A stretch of DNA of 64,000 nt from Pyropia haitanensis (GCA_008729055.1 SDUX01000004.1:248001-312000), one strand, 5' to 3'. Positions 11,556 to 22,911 are shown, counted from the stretch's first letter. Program-made: numbers and translations. The notes: generated by a model from the sequence alone, not told the origin.

Positions 11556-12842
11556 GGTCAGTGGGAAGGGGCAGTGGGGGGGGGGGTGGTGGAAAGGGGG
11601 CAGGACGCCAGTTCACAGATGTGGCAATGGAAAGACGGGAAAAGAGGTGAACAGGGAGCAGTGTATCGGTGGGGAGGCAGACAAGGGGGATGGATCAGAG
11701 AAAAATGGGGGGACACAGCACAGTGCTACCGTCGGAGGAAGGAGCCAGAGAAGCTTAAGAATCGAAGTCCGTGTACAAGAGAGCCAATGTGCTGCGCAGC
11801 TGTCGATGACCCCGCCGTCCCCATCAGCGATACAAGGAGGCACAATGGGGGTGTCGAGGGCGTCTGCCCGCGCGCCTCGCCCCTCTGCCTCCTCGCCTGT
11901 CGTCCAGCCGCCACCTCCCGCCGCCCCTAGCTCCGTCAAACTGCCCAACCGACCGCCCCTCCCCAACCGCCTACATCCGCGGAGGCTACATCCGCGGTGG
12001 CGCGCCACGAGCGGCCGGGAGGACCCGCCGCGCTGCGGCGTCCGGTATCAGCATCGACATCGTCTGCGGTGGCGGTGGCGGCGGCGTGCTGCGTCGCGCA
12101 GGGGCCGCTCAACGCATCTCCTCCCCCCCCTCCGCCCGCCCCCCCTCTACGTCACCCTCCCACAGTGGGAAGGGAGGAGCCACGCCGCCCGCGTGCGGCG
12201 GGCGCATGCGCTCGGCAGCGTCGGGGGCGAGCCGAGCCACTGTACGGAGGCAAGCGTGGCGAGGTCCGTGCGGGGAGCTCGGCACTGTGAGGGGTGGCGG
12301 GAGGGGGGAGGACAGGGAGGGACGACTGCGCACGCAGGTTGGCGCCCCCACGCTGCCGACCGTGACGGCCCCCGCCACGCGTCGTGGTCCCGTCCGTGCC
12401 GCCGACTGGGCACGTAGCCGCTCCACTCTCAGCTTGAATTGATCGTCGCGAGTGCAGCAGCGATCGACCCTGACCTGATCTGGGATGGAACGCTGGTCTC
12501 GCAGCACCGCGCCGGGCCGCTCCCTAGGATGCAAACAGGCATGCAACCGCGAGGGGCAGCGGACGCTCGACGCGGCTCCCGCCGCGCGCGCACCCCCACC
12601 CCCCTGCGGCCGCATCGTGCTCCGCCACTGCGGTCCCGTTCCCCCACGCCGGCCTCTCCCGTTTCCGCCTCGTGGGACGTCGACGGCCGATCCCACTGCT
12701 CCTTCACCCCCACCGCCCTCCTCACCTCGGCCATCTCTCACCCCCTCTGCCCCCCCCTCTTCCGCTGTGCCGTCGTTTGCCCATGGCCCCGCCCTTGTGG
12801 ATCCACCGCACGCGCGCCGCCACGGCCGCCCCCCTCCCTCCC
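11556..12842. other. intergenic, no gene seen
   Basis: Shared upstream region of the divergent NTF2-like gene (minus) and the NatD gene (plus), so it should contain both promoters. The part at 11610-11870 is A/G-rich and of lower GC. No TATA box can be assigned with confidence, and no coding signal was seen. Confidence 0.45.
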
Positions 12843-14180
12843 ATGGAGTCGCCACCGCCAAGCCGCAGCAAGGGCACAGCGGCCGCTCCCGACGCCGCCG
12901 CCGCCGCTGCTGCCGACGCCGCCGCTGCCGCCGCCAGCCGCCCCCTGTGCAAGCGGCGGCGGGTGGGGGCGTCCCCCCCCTCCCCCCCCCCAGCCGCCAC
13001 CTCCAGCGCTGCAGGCGCGTCTCCCCTCCCGCCCCCCCCGTCTCGGCCGTCGTCATCATCGTCGCCGCCGTCCCCATCCGCCGCCGCCGACGACGTTGCC
13101 GACGCCGTCGCCGCCGCCCGCCGCGCTCGCGCCGTCATTGCCGCGGCGACGGCGGTAAAGGAGCCGCTGGTCGCGGCGGGCATCCCCCCCCACCTTCCCA
13201 TCCTCCCTTCCCCTTGTGGACGACCTCATAAAGGGGTGGAGGGTGCGACAGCGACGGCGGCGGCGACGGCTGCGTCATTCCCCGGCCCCCGTTTTGCCCT
13301 GTCCGCGGTGCGGGGGCGGGCGCTCCCGGCCGCCACCCGCGACTGGGCGGTGGCGCTCGCGACGGACGGGGTGGGCGACATGGCCGCCGCGGCGGGGTGG
13401 GGGGGGGGCGGCGGCCGCATCCGCCGCAGCTTGGCGGCGGCCTCCTGTTGGGTGCTGCTGGTGACGGCGGAGGGAGGGGGCGGGGTGGGGGGCGGGGGGG
13501 GCGCCGCGGCAGCGCCGGCAGAGGCGGCGACCGCGTCGGGCCTCGCCGGTGGGGGGGGCGGAGGGGAGGGGGCTGCTGCTGGCGGCGGCGGCGGCGGAAG
13601 CGACAGCGGCGGGGGCGCGCGGTCGTCGTCACCTTCACCGTTGCTGTCGCTGCAAGGGCGTGCGGCCACGCGCCCTCACTCCCCCGTCCTTCCCCGCCCC
13701 GTGGAGCCCGCGGCAACTGCCGCAACGCCCCCCCCCCCCCCCTCCCCGACCCCCCTGGCCTTTCTGGCGTTCCGCTACGTCGTCGAGGAGGGCGCCCCCC
13801 GGCTGTACGTGTACGAACTCCACGTGGCGCCCGCGGCGCGGCGGCGGGGCGTCGGCGGCGCGCTCATGGGCGTTGCCGAGGCGCTGGCCGCGGCCGCGCC
13901 GGGCGTCGGCGGCGTCTCGCTGACGGTGTTTGTGGCCAACGCGGCGGCTCGCGCGCTCTACGCCCGCCGCGGCTATGGGCCCGCGGCGCACAGCCCGCCG
14001 GAGGGGCCGTATGTGATTCTGGACAAAGTGGTGGAGGGGGGGCGGGCGGGGGGGAGGGAGGGGAGGGGGAGGGGGACAGTAAGGGGGGGCGGGTGCCCGC
14101 GCCTGTGGTGGCGGTGGCTGGGAAGACTGCCGGTGGGGAGGGGCGGAAGAGGGGGGGCGGCACGTGACGCAGCCGACTGA
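12843..14180 (+). CDS. NAA40: N-alpha-acetyltransferase 40 (NatD), histone H4/H2A N-terminal acetyltransferase
   Basis: GNAT-family enzyme that acetylates the N-terminal Ser of histones H4 and H2A (family knowledge). The C-terminal half follows the NatD order: LPAATRDWAVALATDGVGDM (compare the family's ATVDWAFDL segment), a strand SCWVLLVTAEG, LAFLAFRYVVEEG, LYVYELHVAPAARRRGVGGA with the acetyl-CoA loop RRRGVGGAL, then LTVFVANAAARALYARRGY and YVILDKV. This spacing, with a helix before the first strand, separates NatD from generic GNATs. Start taken as the ATG at 12843; another in-frame ATG lies at 12783. The N-terminus has an Ala-rich stretch and a basic KRRRVG. A Gly-rich insert of about 80 residues (near 13480-13640) interrupts the core between two strands. 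The Gly/Arg tail after 14040 may be a frame artefact of G runs. Confidence 0.85.
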   Translation: MESPPPSRSKGTAAAPDAAAAAAADAAAAAASRPLCKRRRVGASPPSPPPAATSSAAGASPLPPPPSRPSSSSSPPSPSAAADDVADAVAAARRARAVIAAATAVKEPLVAAGIPPHLPILPSPCGRPHKGVEGATATAAATAASFPGPRFALSAVRGRALPAATRDWAVALATDGVGDMAAAAGWGGGGGRIRRSLAAASCWVLLVTAEGGGGVGGGGGAAAAPAEAATASGLAGGGGGGEGAAAGGGGGGSDSGGGARSSSPSPLLSLQGRAATRPHSPVLPRPVEPAATAATPPPPPSPTPLAFLAFRYVVEEGAPRLYVYELHVAPAARRRGVGGALMGVAEALAAAAPGVGGVSLTVFVANAAARALYARRGYGPAAHSPPEGPYVILDKVVEGGRAGGREGRGRGTVRGGGCPRLWWRWLGRLPVGRGGRGGAARDAAD

Positions 14181-14357
14181 TGCAGGGAGTGGGCAGCGCC
14201 CACTCTTCCACTTCCCGGTGTGCTGTAGCTGTTCCCGGTGCGCTGGGCACTCTGCCCACGCAGCCGCCCCCCGTCTGTTGCCCCTTGCAGCCCCACCCCC
14301 GCTCCCTCCCTCCCCCCCCCCTCCTCGGTACACCTTTTCTGCCCGCTGGCTCCGCTC

Positions 14358-15914
14358 TCAAACTCGGGCATCGGCCGCTGCTCTCGACCCGCCTCCCGCC
14401 ACCGCCGCCGCCTCCCACGCCGCTTCTGCCGCGGCTGCGGCCGCCTCCTCCGCCTCCTCCCGCGCCCGCCGGTCCGCGTCGAGCTGCTCGCGCAGCGCCG
14501 GGTCAATGTGCACGCCCAGCCCGCGGACGCCCTCGGCGGCCGCCGCCACCGCCGCTGCCACGTCCGCCACCGTCACCGCCCCCACCGCCGCCGCCGCGCT
14601 GCCGGTGCCACCACTCCCACCGCCGCCACCGCTGGGGAGGCGGCTCGCATAGGCGCGGCGCCACGCCTTGACCACCGCCGCCCCGCGGCCGCCGCCACCG
14701 CCGCCGCCGCCGCTGTCGCCGCCGCCACCACCAGCGGCGGCAGCGGTGGCCAGCCCCGGCGCCAGCCACTCGACCGCCACCCCTGGCCGGCGGCGGCCGT
14801 CGCCAAACGCCGCGGCGAGCGCGTCAATGGCCGACCGGCCGAGGCGGCCGACCGCCTTGGCCGGCAGCCCCGCGTCGGCCACGACCGCCGCCGCGGCCAA
14901 GGCGGCCGTAAACGGGGGGAGCGCGGCGGTGACGGCGGCGGCGGCGCCGACGAGGCCGGGCAGCGCCGCGCCCGGCGGCACCCGCCCCGACGCAAACGTC
15001 TCGGCCAGTGGCGGCACGGACGCGACTGCAAAGCGGGCGGCGCCCCTCGTGCGGAGGAGGGTGGCGGGGCGGAGCGGGTTCCCCCGCATGCGGGGACTTC
15101 CGGGCGGCGACGGCGACCCGCCGACGCCGCCGCCGCCGCCGCCACCGCCATGAGTCACAAGGGGCGCGACGGCGGGCATCAGGGCCACCTCTTGCCACTC
15201 GGCCAGCACGGCGGCGGCGGCCGCCCACGACACGTACCACTCGAACCAGTCGGCGACGACCGCCCGAGGGAGGACCACCCGGTAGGCGCAGAGGAGGCGG
15301 AGCATGGCGAGGCCCTCGTTCCACGCGCCGACCAAGCCAGCGACGAGGCCCGCGACGAGCGGGCCAGCAGCCGTCGGCGGACCCGCGGGGAGGGACGGCA
15401 GGGGTAGGTCCCGCGGCACCGCCGCGGCGGCCCCGTCGTCGGGACGGGTGGGCGGAGTGGTCGGGGATGGCGGCCCTGCTGGGCCCCCGCCGCCGCCGCC
15501 GCCGCCGTCTGCCGCCGATGACGCGGCCGACGAGGCGGTGGAGGCGGTCTCCCATGCGGCGCCGGCGCCGGCGGCGGCCTTGCCGCCGCCACCCCCGCCG
15601 CTGCCGGCACGGCCGGGGGAGCCACCCCCGCCCAGCCAGTGAGAAATGGAGCGCGGGGAGGAAGGGGGGCGCGACGCGCGGCGGCTGCCGCTGCCGCTGC
15701 CGCCGCCGCTGCTGCCACCGCCCCCTGGGGAACCGGCGGGGCTCCCGGCCTTGGTAGCCGGCTCGACCGCGGCAGACGACCGGGGGGACCCCCGCCGCAG
15801 CGACGGGATGCGGCCAAAGCGGCGGACGGGCGTCGCGGGGGGTGGAGTTGACGGCGGCGGGACCGCGTCGAGCGGCAGGGGGGGGGGACGTCGCCGCGGC
15901 GGGTCACCTGCCAT
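14358..15914 (-). CDS. hypothetical protein with conserved-looking helical core
   Basis: Unbroken 518-residue frame from the ATG at 15912-15914 to a TGA at 14358-14360. The N-terminal third is low complexity: Pro/Arg-rich, then Ser/Gly-rich. The centre is mixed and helical (VGAWNEGLAMLRLLCAY, RVVLPRAVVADWFEWYVSWA, VLAEWQEVALMPAV), the part most likely to be a folded domain. After a Gly linker come RPATLLRTRGAARFAVASVP and an Ala-rich helical region. The C-terminus holds an acidic/basic helix (HIDPALREQLDADRRAREEA) likely to form a coiled coil. Several Gly runs coincide with (GGC)n tracts. The ATG at 15912 is preferred because upstream codons look like untranslated sequence. No family recognised. 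Confidence 0.6.
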   Translation of the reverse strand: MAGDPPRRRPPPLPLDAVPPPSTPPPATPVRRFGRIPSLRRGSPRSSAAVEPATKAGSPAGSPGGGGSSGGGSGSGSRRASRPPSSPRSISHWLGGGGSPGRAGSGGGGGGKAAAGAGAAWETASTASSAASSAADGGGGGGGGPAGPPSPTTPPTRPDDGAAAAVPRDLPLPSLPAGPPTAAGPLVAGLVAGLVGAWNEGLAMLRLLCAYRVVLPRAVVADWFEWYVSWAAAAAVLAEWQEVALMPAVAPLVTHGGGGGGGGVGGSPSPPGSPRMRGNPLRPATLLRTRGAARFAVASVPPLAETFASGRVPPGAALPGLVGAAAAVTAALPPFTAALAAAAVVADAGLPAKAVGRLGRSAIDALAAAFGDGRRRPGVAVEWLAPGLATAAAAGGGGGDSGGGGGGGGRGAAVVKAWRRAYASRLPSGGGGGSGGTGSAAAAVGAVTVADVAAAVAAAAEGVRGLGVHIDPALREQLDADRRAREEAEEAAAAAAEAAWEAAAVAGGGSRAAADARV

Positions 15915-17944
15915 GGCGGTGAAGCAGGGGCGGGGGGGGAAGTGGTTGGGCGCGTCGGGATGAGGGTGGGTGATGGCTACCTTCTTCGGAAGGGTCGACG
16001 TGGGTGGCAGGCGCGGGCGGGGTAAGAAGGAGCAAGGGGCAGAGGAGGGGAGTCCGGGAAGGTGTGGGCGGGCGTGGCGTAGCGCGGGGGTGGTGGCCAA
16101 GATCGGGGTCCGCACAGCGTGCAATGCCCACGGCGGGGACTGGTGCACAGCGCCCGTTGGGAAAATAGGGGGGTAGGGCGTTGAGGCGCTCCTGCCGGAG
16201 GCAATGCGCGGACACTAGGACTGGGGCTGGCGTGGGGTCAGCGGAGCGGACGCCCCTATATCATTGGGGCGGCCGCATGATGGGTGAGGCACCGCGCAGG
16301 CAGAGCCCCCCGCCGTCCAACGCCAACGCACCCATCCACCCAGAGACGTGTCAGCACGTAGGCCCCACCCCCCCTCCACCTCGACGGGCAGGCCGCCCTC
16401 CGACGTGGCCCCTGTGGGAGGGCACCACCTTTTGGGAGGAAAAAAAAGGCGTCGAGCAGACGCGGGTCAAACGTTCACGGAGTGTGGGGGGCGGGGCGCC
16501 CAAGGTGCGCGGCAGCGAGGGTGCCACCTCCCTGCCCAAGAGGGCTCAAAAGGCACCGGCGGCAGGGCCCGGACGCCCCCGCCACCCCGCGCCCACCCCC
16601 TCTCCCGGGACACGTCAGCGGGGTGCAGCAGGGGAACGGGAACCCGCGCTACCCCGGAGGGGACCTGGGTGGGCAGTGGGGGTGGGGTAGGAAGGGGTGC
16701 AGCTGGGGGGGGGGCGTCGCGGACGGTGGTGGTAGTGGTGGTGGTTGTGGCTGGTTGGCCTCGGCAGCGAGTGCAACTGGCGGCGAGGAAGGGGGGGTGC
16801 GATCCGCCGAGGCGCGGGCGGGTTGGCGGGGTTGGGGGGGGGGGGTGCTCCCTCGCCCCCACCTGCCGAGCGTGTGGCAGGAGGGGCCCAAGGGGGGGCG
16901 GGCGGGCCCCAGCCGTCGACAGCCGGCGGGGGCGGTTGAAATTATGAGCGCCCGACGCCACGCAGAGGGGGGGTGCGCGCGCGGCCTCCACCTGCCGCCA
17001 GCTGTGTCGCGTCGCGTCCTTGATACGCGCTATAGATGGCCGACGGCGCTGCCGTTGAGCCGGGGGGGGGGGGGGGGCCTGATGCGACGCAACTTGATGC
17101 TTCGTGCAAGGGCCCCCCGGCACGTGGCGCAGCACAACCGCCCCACACGAGCTGGTGGCTGGAGCCAAACGAGCGGGGACGGCACTCGCAAGCCACGCGC
17201 CCGCGGCGCCTTGGTCCCCAACTTTCGTGACTTTGACGAGCCGTGGAATCCGTTCGTGAGATCGTTCCGATTCGCGTCGATTGCCAGTCGAGGATGAATT
17301 GGTCAGGGTCTTGGACCTGCTCGTTCGTGCTTCAAGTCGTCAACTTCCGTTGTCATCGCGACAAAGTACTAAAGAATTGTCGAACAGAAGCCCCGATAAA
17401 GTCCTGTTCATGGGTGTCCGCTTACATGACACCTGCATGGGCCTGGCAGGCACCTCGTCACGCTCCTTGGTGGCGGTGCCACAGCTGCGTTGGCAACGGT
17501 GGCGCGACCCACGGCCCGTCAGCCAACGGCGTGGGTGCCGGCCGCACGAGACCGGCCGAGCAGCGCGCGGTAGCCGTGAGGACCACGACTGCTGCCGGCG
17601 AGACAACGCTGCCCGCGCCGCCCGCCGTCTGCGAGACCTCCCACCGGACGCATCCGGCGTCGCGGCAGGCGTGGTGCGTTACGGGTTGACGTCGGTCGTC
17701 TTCACCTCTGGCCGCATCACCCCGCCTTTGTGCCCTGCCTCCTCTTTCCCCGTTTACTCTTCTCTTCTCCCTTCAGAAGGCGGCATCCCTGTTCTCTCTC
17801 TTGTTCTCCGTTGTCACGGCTGCCCACTCCTGTGGTCGGCTTTGCTTGGCGTGGGTGCCACCTCTTCTCGGCTCGGCTGTGTTTTTCCACCGCCCCCCCC
17901 CCCCCGCCCCCCCTGTCCCCACGTTTCCGCGGACCATCGCGGCC
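15915..17944. other. intergenic, no gene seen
   Basis: About 2 kb between divergent genes. Long overlapping Pro/Arg/Gly frames cover 16180-17300 with no domains. The stretch at 17230-17460 is clearly less GC-rich and has few homopolymers; no gene is evident there. Runs of G at 16841-16850 and 17061-17076 mark typical GC-rich filler. Confidence 0.45.
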
Positions 17945-19397
17945 ATGGCGGAAACGACGGCCGCCGCGTCGGCGCTGCGGGCGGTGCTGGACCCCCCCCC
18001 CCCCCCAGCGATGCGCACCTCGCGGCCGCCGTCGGCGCCCTCTCGGCCCTGCGCGCCCTCCTCGACACCCGCCGGTCGGTGTCGTCGCGGGTGTCCCAGC
18101 TGGGTGCTGCCGTCGACGCGGCCACCCGCGACACGGCGCGGCGGGTCGAGGGCGTCGACGGGCGGGTGGTGGAGGTCAAGCTGGCGAGCGTCCTCGCGAT
18201 GGAGGAGCGCGACCGGGTGGCCCACGAGCTGGCCGCCCTTGAGCGGCAACTGGCGGCTGTGGAGGGTGGCCAGGCGGGGGGCGCGGGGGGGGAGGGGGGG
18301 AAGAAGGACCGGCGGCGGCGGTGGAGCTCGCTTGGGGAGCTGCCGGTACGTCTGGGGGGGGGGGCGGGGGGGGGGGGGGCGCACGGCGGTCAATGGGCCG
18401 TGTGTGATGTGGGTCGTTGGTGTTTCTTTTTTTGGGCAGATGATGGCCGACCGTGTGGGCGGCCACGGCGGGGGTGCGCCTGGGTGCTGGTCGAGACTTA
18501 ACGTCTCCCTGAGCGGCGTACGTCACCCGGATTGCGGGCCGTTGCTAACGATAATTTTCTGGACGCGGTGTGCGTTGCGGACGTTTCTTTCTTTTTTGGC
18601 GCTCTCCCTTTTTGCTTCCCCCCTGCTTTGTACGTGATCGGTGCTCGCAGTTGAAGGGCGATTCAGCTGCGGATGGGGTTAGCTCGCGCGCAGACGGGGA
18701 TGCAGACTCGGACGGGGAGCTGGTACGTGCGGATGCTGTGGTGCCACGGGAGGATTCCCAGTGGGCGCGGGCGCTGCGGGCTTTCTCTACCCTTTGGTAC
18801 TTGCCTTTGTGGGGCTTTTTGATGTTCTTCACTCGTGTTTGTGTGTGGGTCTCGTCCGTCTGGTGGCTCCATCTGTGCTGGCCGCTCTGATGTCCGCTGC
18901 TTTTTCCCCGCCTCGATTGGTTGGCTACTTGGCTGTCGCTTGCCACCGTTTCATACCCACTCACGCGGTCGATGCCGCTCCTATTGGCCTTTTGGATTGC
19001 GCGTGTGCTGTCGTTTGATGCGCACAGGGAGTGCGGCTGGATGAGGAGGCCGAGTCGACGATGAGGTTACTGGCCAACATCGAAAGTACGTTTTGATTTC
19101 TTGCTTGCGCGCCCGTGCTGTGCCGTCCCCCCTGCCGGTTGGCGCGTTGTCCTTTTGCTGTGTTGGAGTGGCTGTCGCTACGCTGCGTGCAGGAGCCGTA
19201 TCCCTCTGACATGACACTGTGCGTGCGCGTATGGATATGCTCCTGCTCTCTCCTGTCCCTCACCCCCTCCTTGACCCCTGTGTATTCGCACAGAGGAGCT
19301 CCTGGCGGCCACCGATGACGTGACGTCCATATCTGCGGCTCGCACCGCGTGGCGCCGGCGTCAGGCGTCCGAGTCAATGAGCGCGCAGCGGGCGTAG
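17945..19397 (+). CDS. multi-exon coiled-coil protein, unknown function
   Basis: Reading frame and splice sites agree on exons 17945-18345, 18440-18517, 18651-18722, 19028-19085 and 19294-19397. Every donor is GTACG(T) and every acceptor CAG; phases are 0, 0, 0, 1, and the stop is a TAG at 19395-19397. The first exon starts MAETTAAASALRAVLD and crosses a 15-base C run at 17992-18006, where one extra C is needed to continue into LLDTRRSVSSRVSQLGAAVD and EERDRVAHELAALERQLAAV, a strong coiled coil. The small exons give DSAADGVSSRADGDADSDGE (acidic) and LDEEAESTMRLLANIE plus ELLAATDDVTSISAARTAWR, a second coiled coil ending SMSAQRA. The 78-bp second exon may be optional, as the frame is open with or without it. 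No membrane span or catalytic motif. The pattern suggests a subunit of a cytoskeletal, kinetochore or trafficking complex, but I cannot name it. Confidence 0.68.
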
Positions 19398-19978
19398 GGT
19401 GCCCTCACGCGGTGCGGTGCGTCCCGCGGGTGGCGGCGCGCCGACACCCGCGCGCGGCCCGCCCGGCTGGACGGGCGGGGACAAGCACGCCGACGCTGCC
19501 GCAAGCTGCGAGTGGTGCATGGGTGGCCGCTACAGCGTGGCGCTGGCGCGCTGCGCTGGCGGCCGCCGTGCGTGGCGGCCTCGCGGCTGGGGTGTGCTCG
19601 GCCGCGCGTGACCGTGGGACCGCCAGAGCCACTGGTCGAGGCGGCCGCTTGCACGGCAATTGGCGGGGTGGCGGCGACGGTGGGTCACGGGGGCACGTCT
19701 CAGGCTGGGCGCGGTGCGTGTCCCAGGCAGGCCGCCGAGCGTGTCCCAGACGGGTCGCCAGCCATGAGCCCCACACCAGACGATGCGAGCGCGACGACGA
19801 GAATGCTTGCTGCGTGCACGATGCGAGAGAGAAAGAAAAGAACACGCGAAGTCCATTCTGCTCCCTTCCGTCCGGGACCCTCCGCCGCCTGCACATGTAC
19901 CCCCCCCCATTTCGCCAGCGTCCCCGATTTCCTGACCATCCCCGTCCCATCCCCTTATCTTCCTGCCGCCGTCGGCAC
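19398..19978. other. convergent 3' intergenic region
   Basis: Lies between two converging stops and should hold both 3' UTRs and polyadenylation sites. No standard AATAAA near either stop was noticed. No coding signal seen. Confidence 0.5.
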
Positions 19979-21373
19979 CTACTCTTCTACAGACGCCACT
20001 TCGAGCGCCTTGCCTGCCCGGATCTGCCCCCACCCAATCAGCCGCCAGTGCTTCTCCACCCGCCGGGACAGGGCGATCTTCTCCCCCACTTCCGTGCACA
20101 CGGGGACGGTGAGCGCGAGCTTGGTGAGGTCCCCCTTGACAGCAACCACCCGCCCCCCCGTGCTCGTACTTCCAATGTTGACCATCAGCACCTCCCCCCG
20201 GACAAGCTTGCTGACCTTGGCCTGCTTCGAGTCCCCCTCGGTCTTCATGCCCAGCAGCCGGCGCAGCAAAAAGTAGTTGACCTCCAGCTCCGCGTACACC
20301 TCGGGGAGCTTGCCGACGGCGCCAAGCACCTGGCCGACCAGCCGGTCGGCGCGCGTCAGCGTCGGGTCAATCTTGGTGCCAACGCCAATGAGGCCACCTG
20401 GGACGGCGTAGGCGAGCTCATTCTGCTCAGCGTGCATGCTGCGGATGATGGACACGATGGGCCTGCAGCCCACCGCCCCCGAGTCCTCCTTGTACACAAT
20501 CCCGGGCCGCACCTCGATGCGGTCGCCCACCCGCAGGACGCCCTGCATAATGGACCCCCCAGCGACGCCGCCCTTGAGGGCAGACACCTCCTCACCAGGC
20601 TTGTTCACGTCAAAGGAGCGGATGACAATCATGCGGGGGGAGCTGACAAAGTCCCGCCTCGGCACGGGCACCTTGGTGATCAGGTACTCGACGACGACGT
20701 CAATGTTGTACTTCAGCTGCGCACTAATCGGCACCACTGGCGCCGTCTCAGCGACCGTGTTCTTCACAAACGCCTGGATCTCCCCCCACTGTGCCTCGGC
20801 GGCGCCCTCCTTGACCAGGTCAATCTTGTTTTGGAGGATAATAAGGTTGCGGAGCTTCATGATCTCTACCGCCGCCAGGTGCTCTGACGTCTGTGGCTGT
20901 GGGCACGCCTCGTTCCCCGCGATCAGCAGCAGCGCTGCATCCATAACAGCCGCGCCGTTGAGCATGGTGGCCATCAGAATGTCATGGCCGGGGCAGTCGA
21001 CAAAGCTCACGTGCCGCATCAACGACATGCGTGCCGAGCAGCCGGGCGCCTCGCACAGCGGCGAATCCTCCTTGGACGAGCCAAACGCACGGTAGCACGA
21101 CGGCCGCGGGCACTTGGTGTCCGTGCACTTGTACAGCTTGGCGTTGGCGTAGCCGAGCTTGATGGTGATGTTGCGTTCGAGTTCGGGCTTGAAGCGGACG
21201 GTCTGCACGCCCGAAATGGCCTTGACGACCGTCGACTTGCCGTGCGCGACGTGGCCAATGGTGCCAATGTTGATCGTCGCCTGCCGGGAGATGACCGACG
21301 GCGACAGCGGCGTCAGGGTGGTGACGTCCAGGGTCGCCAAGTCCTGCTTGGCCAGGCCCCTGGATTCCGCCAT
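19979..21373 (-). CDS. EIF2S3: translation initiation factor eIF2 subunit gamma
   Basis: GTPase core of eIF2, which brings initiator Met-tRNA to the 40S ribosome in the cytosol. The 464-residue product matches the usual length (about 470). ATG at 21371-21373. All GTPase motifs are in order: G1 GHVAHGKST, the switch region [15 protein letters not shown]3 VDCPGHD, G4 NKID, G5 SAQ. Between G2 and G3 is the family's zinc-ribbon segment ([15 protein letters not shown] ... CEAPGC). Domain II contains [13 protein letters not shown] and [17 protein letters not shown]; domain III contains [11 protein letters not shown] and [11 protein letters not shown]. The frame is unbroken and contains no long homopolymers, unlike many neighbours, consistent with strong constraint. 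An upstream in-frame extension to 21490 is not needed to cover the family's N-terminus. Confidence 0.97.
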   Translation of the reverse strand: MAESRGLAKQDLATLDVTTLTPLSPSVISRQATINIGTIGHVAHGKSTVVKAISGVQTVRFKPELERNITIKLGYANAKLYKCTDTKCPRPSCYRAFGSSKEDSPLCEAPGCSARMSLMRHVSFVDCPGHDILMATMLNGAAVMDAALLLIAGNEACPQPQTSEHLAAVEIMKLRNLIILQNKIDLVKEGAAEAQWGEIQAFVKNTVAETAPVVPISAQLKYNIDVVVEYLITKVPVPRRDFVSSPRMIVIRSFDVNKPGEEVSALKGGVAGGSIMQGVLRVGDRIEVRPGIVYKEDSGAVGCRPIVSIIRSMHAEQNELAYAVPGGLIGVGTKIDPTLTRADRLVGQVLGAVGKLPEVYAELEVNYFLLRRLLGMKTEGDSKQAKVSKLVRGEVLMVNIGSTSTGGRVVAVKGDLTKLALTVPVCTEVGEKIALSRRVEKHWRLIGWGQIRAGKALEVASVEE

Positions 21374-22888
21374 GGGTGTCGACAGGGAGGGCGCGCCCCA
21401 GGGGAAGACCGCCGCGGGGTGTGTCGGGGGCGACGGGCGAGGGGCGGGTGCGACGGGATACGTGCCGAGGCCGCGGGGCACAGGTACCACACGCGGAGGA
21501 ATCCACGCTGGTCAAAGCCGGCCGCGACCGCCGCTTCAGCCTGCACCCAGAGACGCAGACAACAACGGCGGTCACGGCCAGCGACGACGCACCTACCGGC
21601 CGGGTGCACCGCCGCGCAGACGGGGACGACCCAAACAGCACAACGACGGCGACAGCGGTGTCCGACGGTGGGACCGCGGGCGTCGCCCGGACACGCGGGC
21701 GCCGCGGCGACTTGACCGGGCGAGTTGTGGGGCAGCGCAGAGAAGTTGACTCTCGCGGTCAAGAGGTGGGAACAAGTACGCGGTCACGCTGCCCCGCTTT
21801 ACATAAGTCGTGGCCAGTTGCGCAGTCAATTCCCTCTCGCCCGACCGTCCTGTTGGCGCGTCCCCCATCCGCGGCGACCAAGGCGTCCGCGCCCTCGGAG
21901 GAGGTGCAGCCGGTGCAGCCGGCCGTCGTGTCGGCGCGCCTCTGCGGGTGCAGCCGGCCGTTTACGTTGGCGTATCCTGGGTCTTGACACGGTCGCTGGG
22001 TCTGAGCGGAAAAACCAGGATGGGAGACGATGCATGGCAGCAACGAGGCCGTTGCGCTTCCCGCCGACGCTTCACCCCCCCCGCACCCGTCCCGCGCCCC
22101 CCCGCTCCTCCCCCCCCCGGCTTTGCGGCGGGCACCCCCGCCCACGTGGCCACCTGCCGCCGCGCCCCTGGTCACACCCCCGTGGTCAGTCCGGCCGCCC
22201 CACTCGCCTCCATGCCGTTGCTCGTCTCGGCCCAAGCGGGGCGGTGCCGGGCACGCCAGCGGGGGACGCCGACCGCGTCGGCGGCGGGCGCCGCTGCCGC
22301 TGCCGCCACCGCGGTTGGGGGCGCGGCGCCCCCGACCGTGCCGCCGTTCTAGACGGCGCCGGCAGTGGCGGCGGCGGTTCTGCAATGGCAGGCGGGCGGC
22401 AACACCGGCCGCGACGGCCACGCTCGACGGCGGCGAGCGGGGGCTCGCCGACGGGGGGAGGGCGTCACCGCCGCCGCCGCCGCCGCCGGCGGCGGCGTCG
22501 CCCCCCCTCCCCCACCGGTCCTCACCACGTGCCACCCCACCATCCTCGGCCGCCCGCCCCATGGTCGCCAGCCGCGGCCCCACCGCCGTGGCCCCACCCG
22601 CGCCACCATATCCTCCTCCATCCCCTGCGCTGCCACCCCGCCACGGTCGCTCCCCCCTCCACTGGCGGCGACGCCCTTCCCGCCCACCCCCCCCCCCCCC
22701 CTTCGCCCGCCGCTTCCCCCACCATCCGCTTAACCCCTACCCCCCCCCCCCCCCCGCCCCCCCGCCCCCCTCCGTCACTCCGTCGCCCGCGACAGGTTCC
22801 CCCCCCCCCGCCTTTGCCCGCCGCTTCCCCCACCATCCGCTTAACCCCTACCCCCTCCCCCCCCCCCCCCCCCCCTGCCCCCCCGCCG
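21374..22888. other. intergenic; eIF2 gamma promoter side and 3' flank of next gene
   Basis: The part nearest eIF2 gamma (21374-22000) is the presumed promoter. 22030-22690 is Pro/Arg-type GC filler. Open frames continue leftward from the 22889-24897 gene but carry only Gly/Arg text. A tandem duplication at 22704-22911 is listed separately. Confidence 0.45.
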
Positions 22889-22911
22889 TCACTCCGTCGC
22901 CCCCGACAGAC
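22704..22911. repeat. tandem duplication (about 111-114 bp) spanning a stop codon
   Basis: Two copies of one segment lie head to tail. The phrase CGCTTCCCCCACCATCCGCT occurs in both copies 111 bases apart (from about 22710 and 22821), and GTCACTCCGTCGCCC recurs 114 bases apart (22774 and 22888). The difference falls in poly-C spacers. The right copy contains the TGA (minus strand) that ends the 22889-24897 gene; the left copy repeats that gene end just downstream. Confidence 0.85.
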
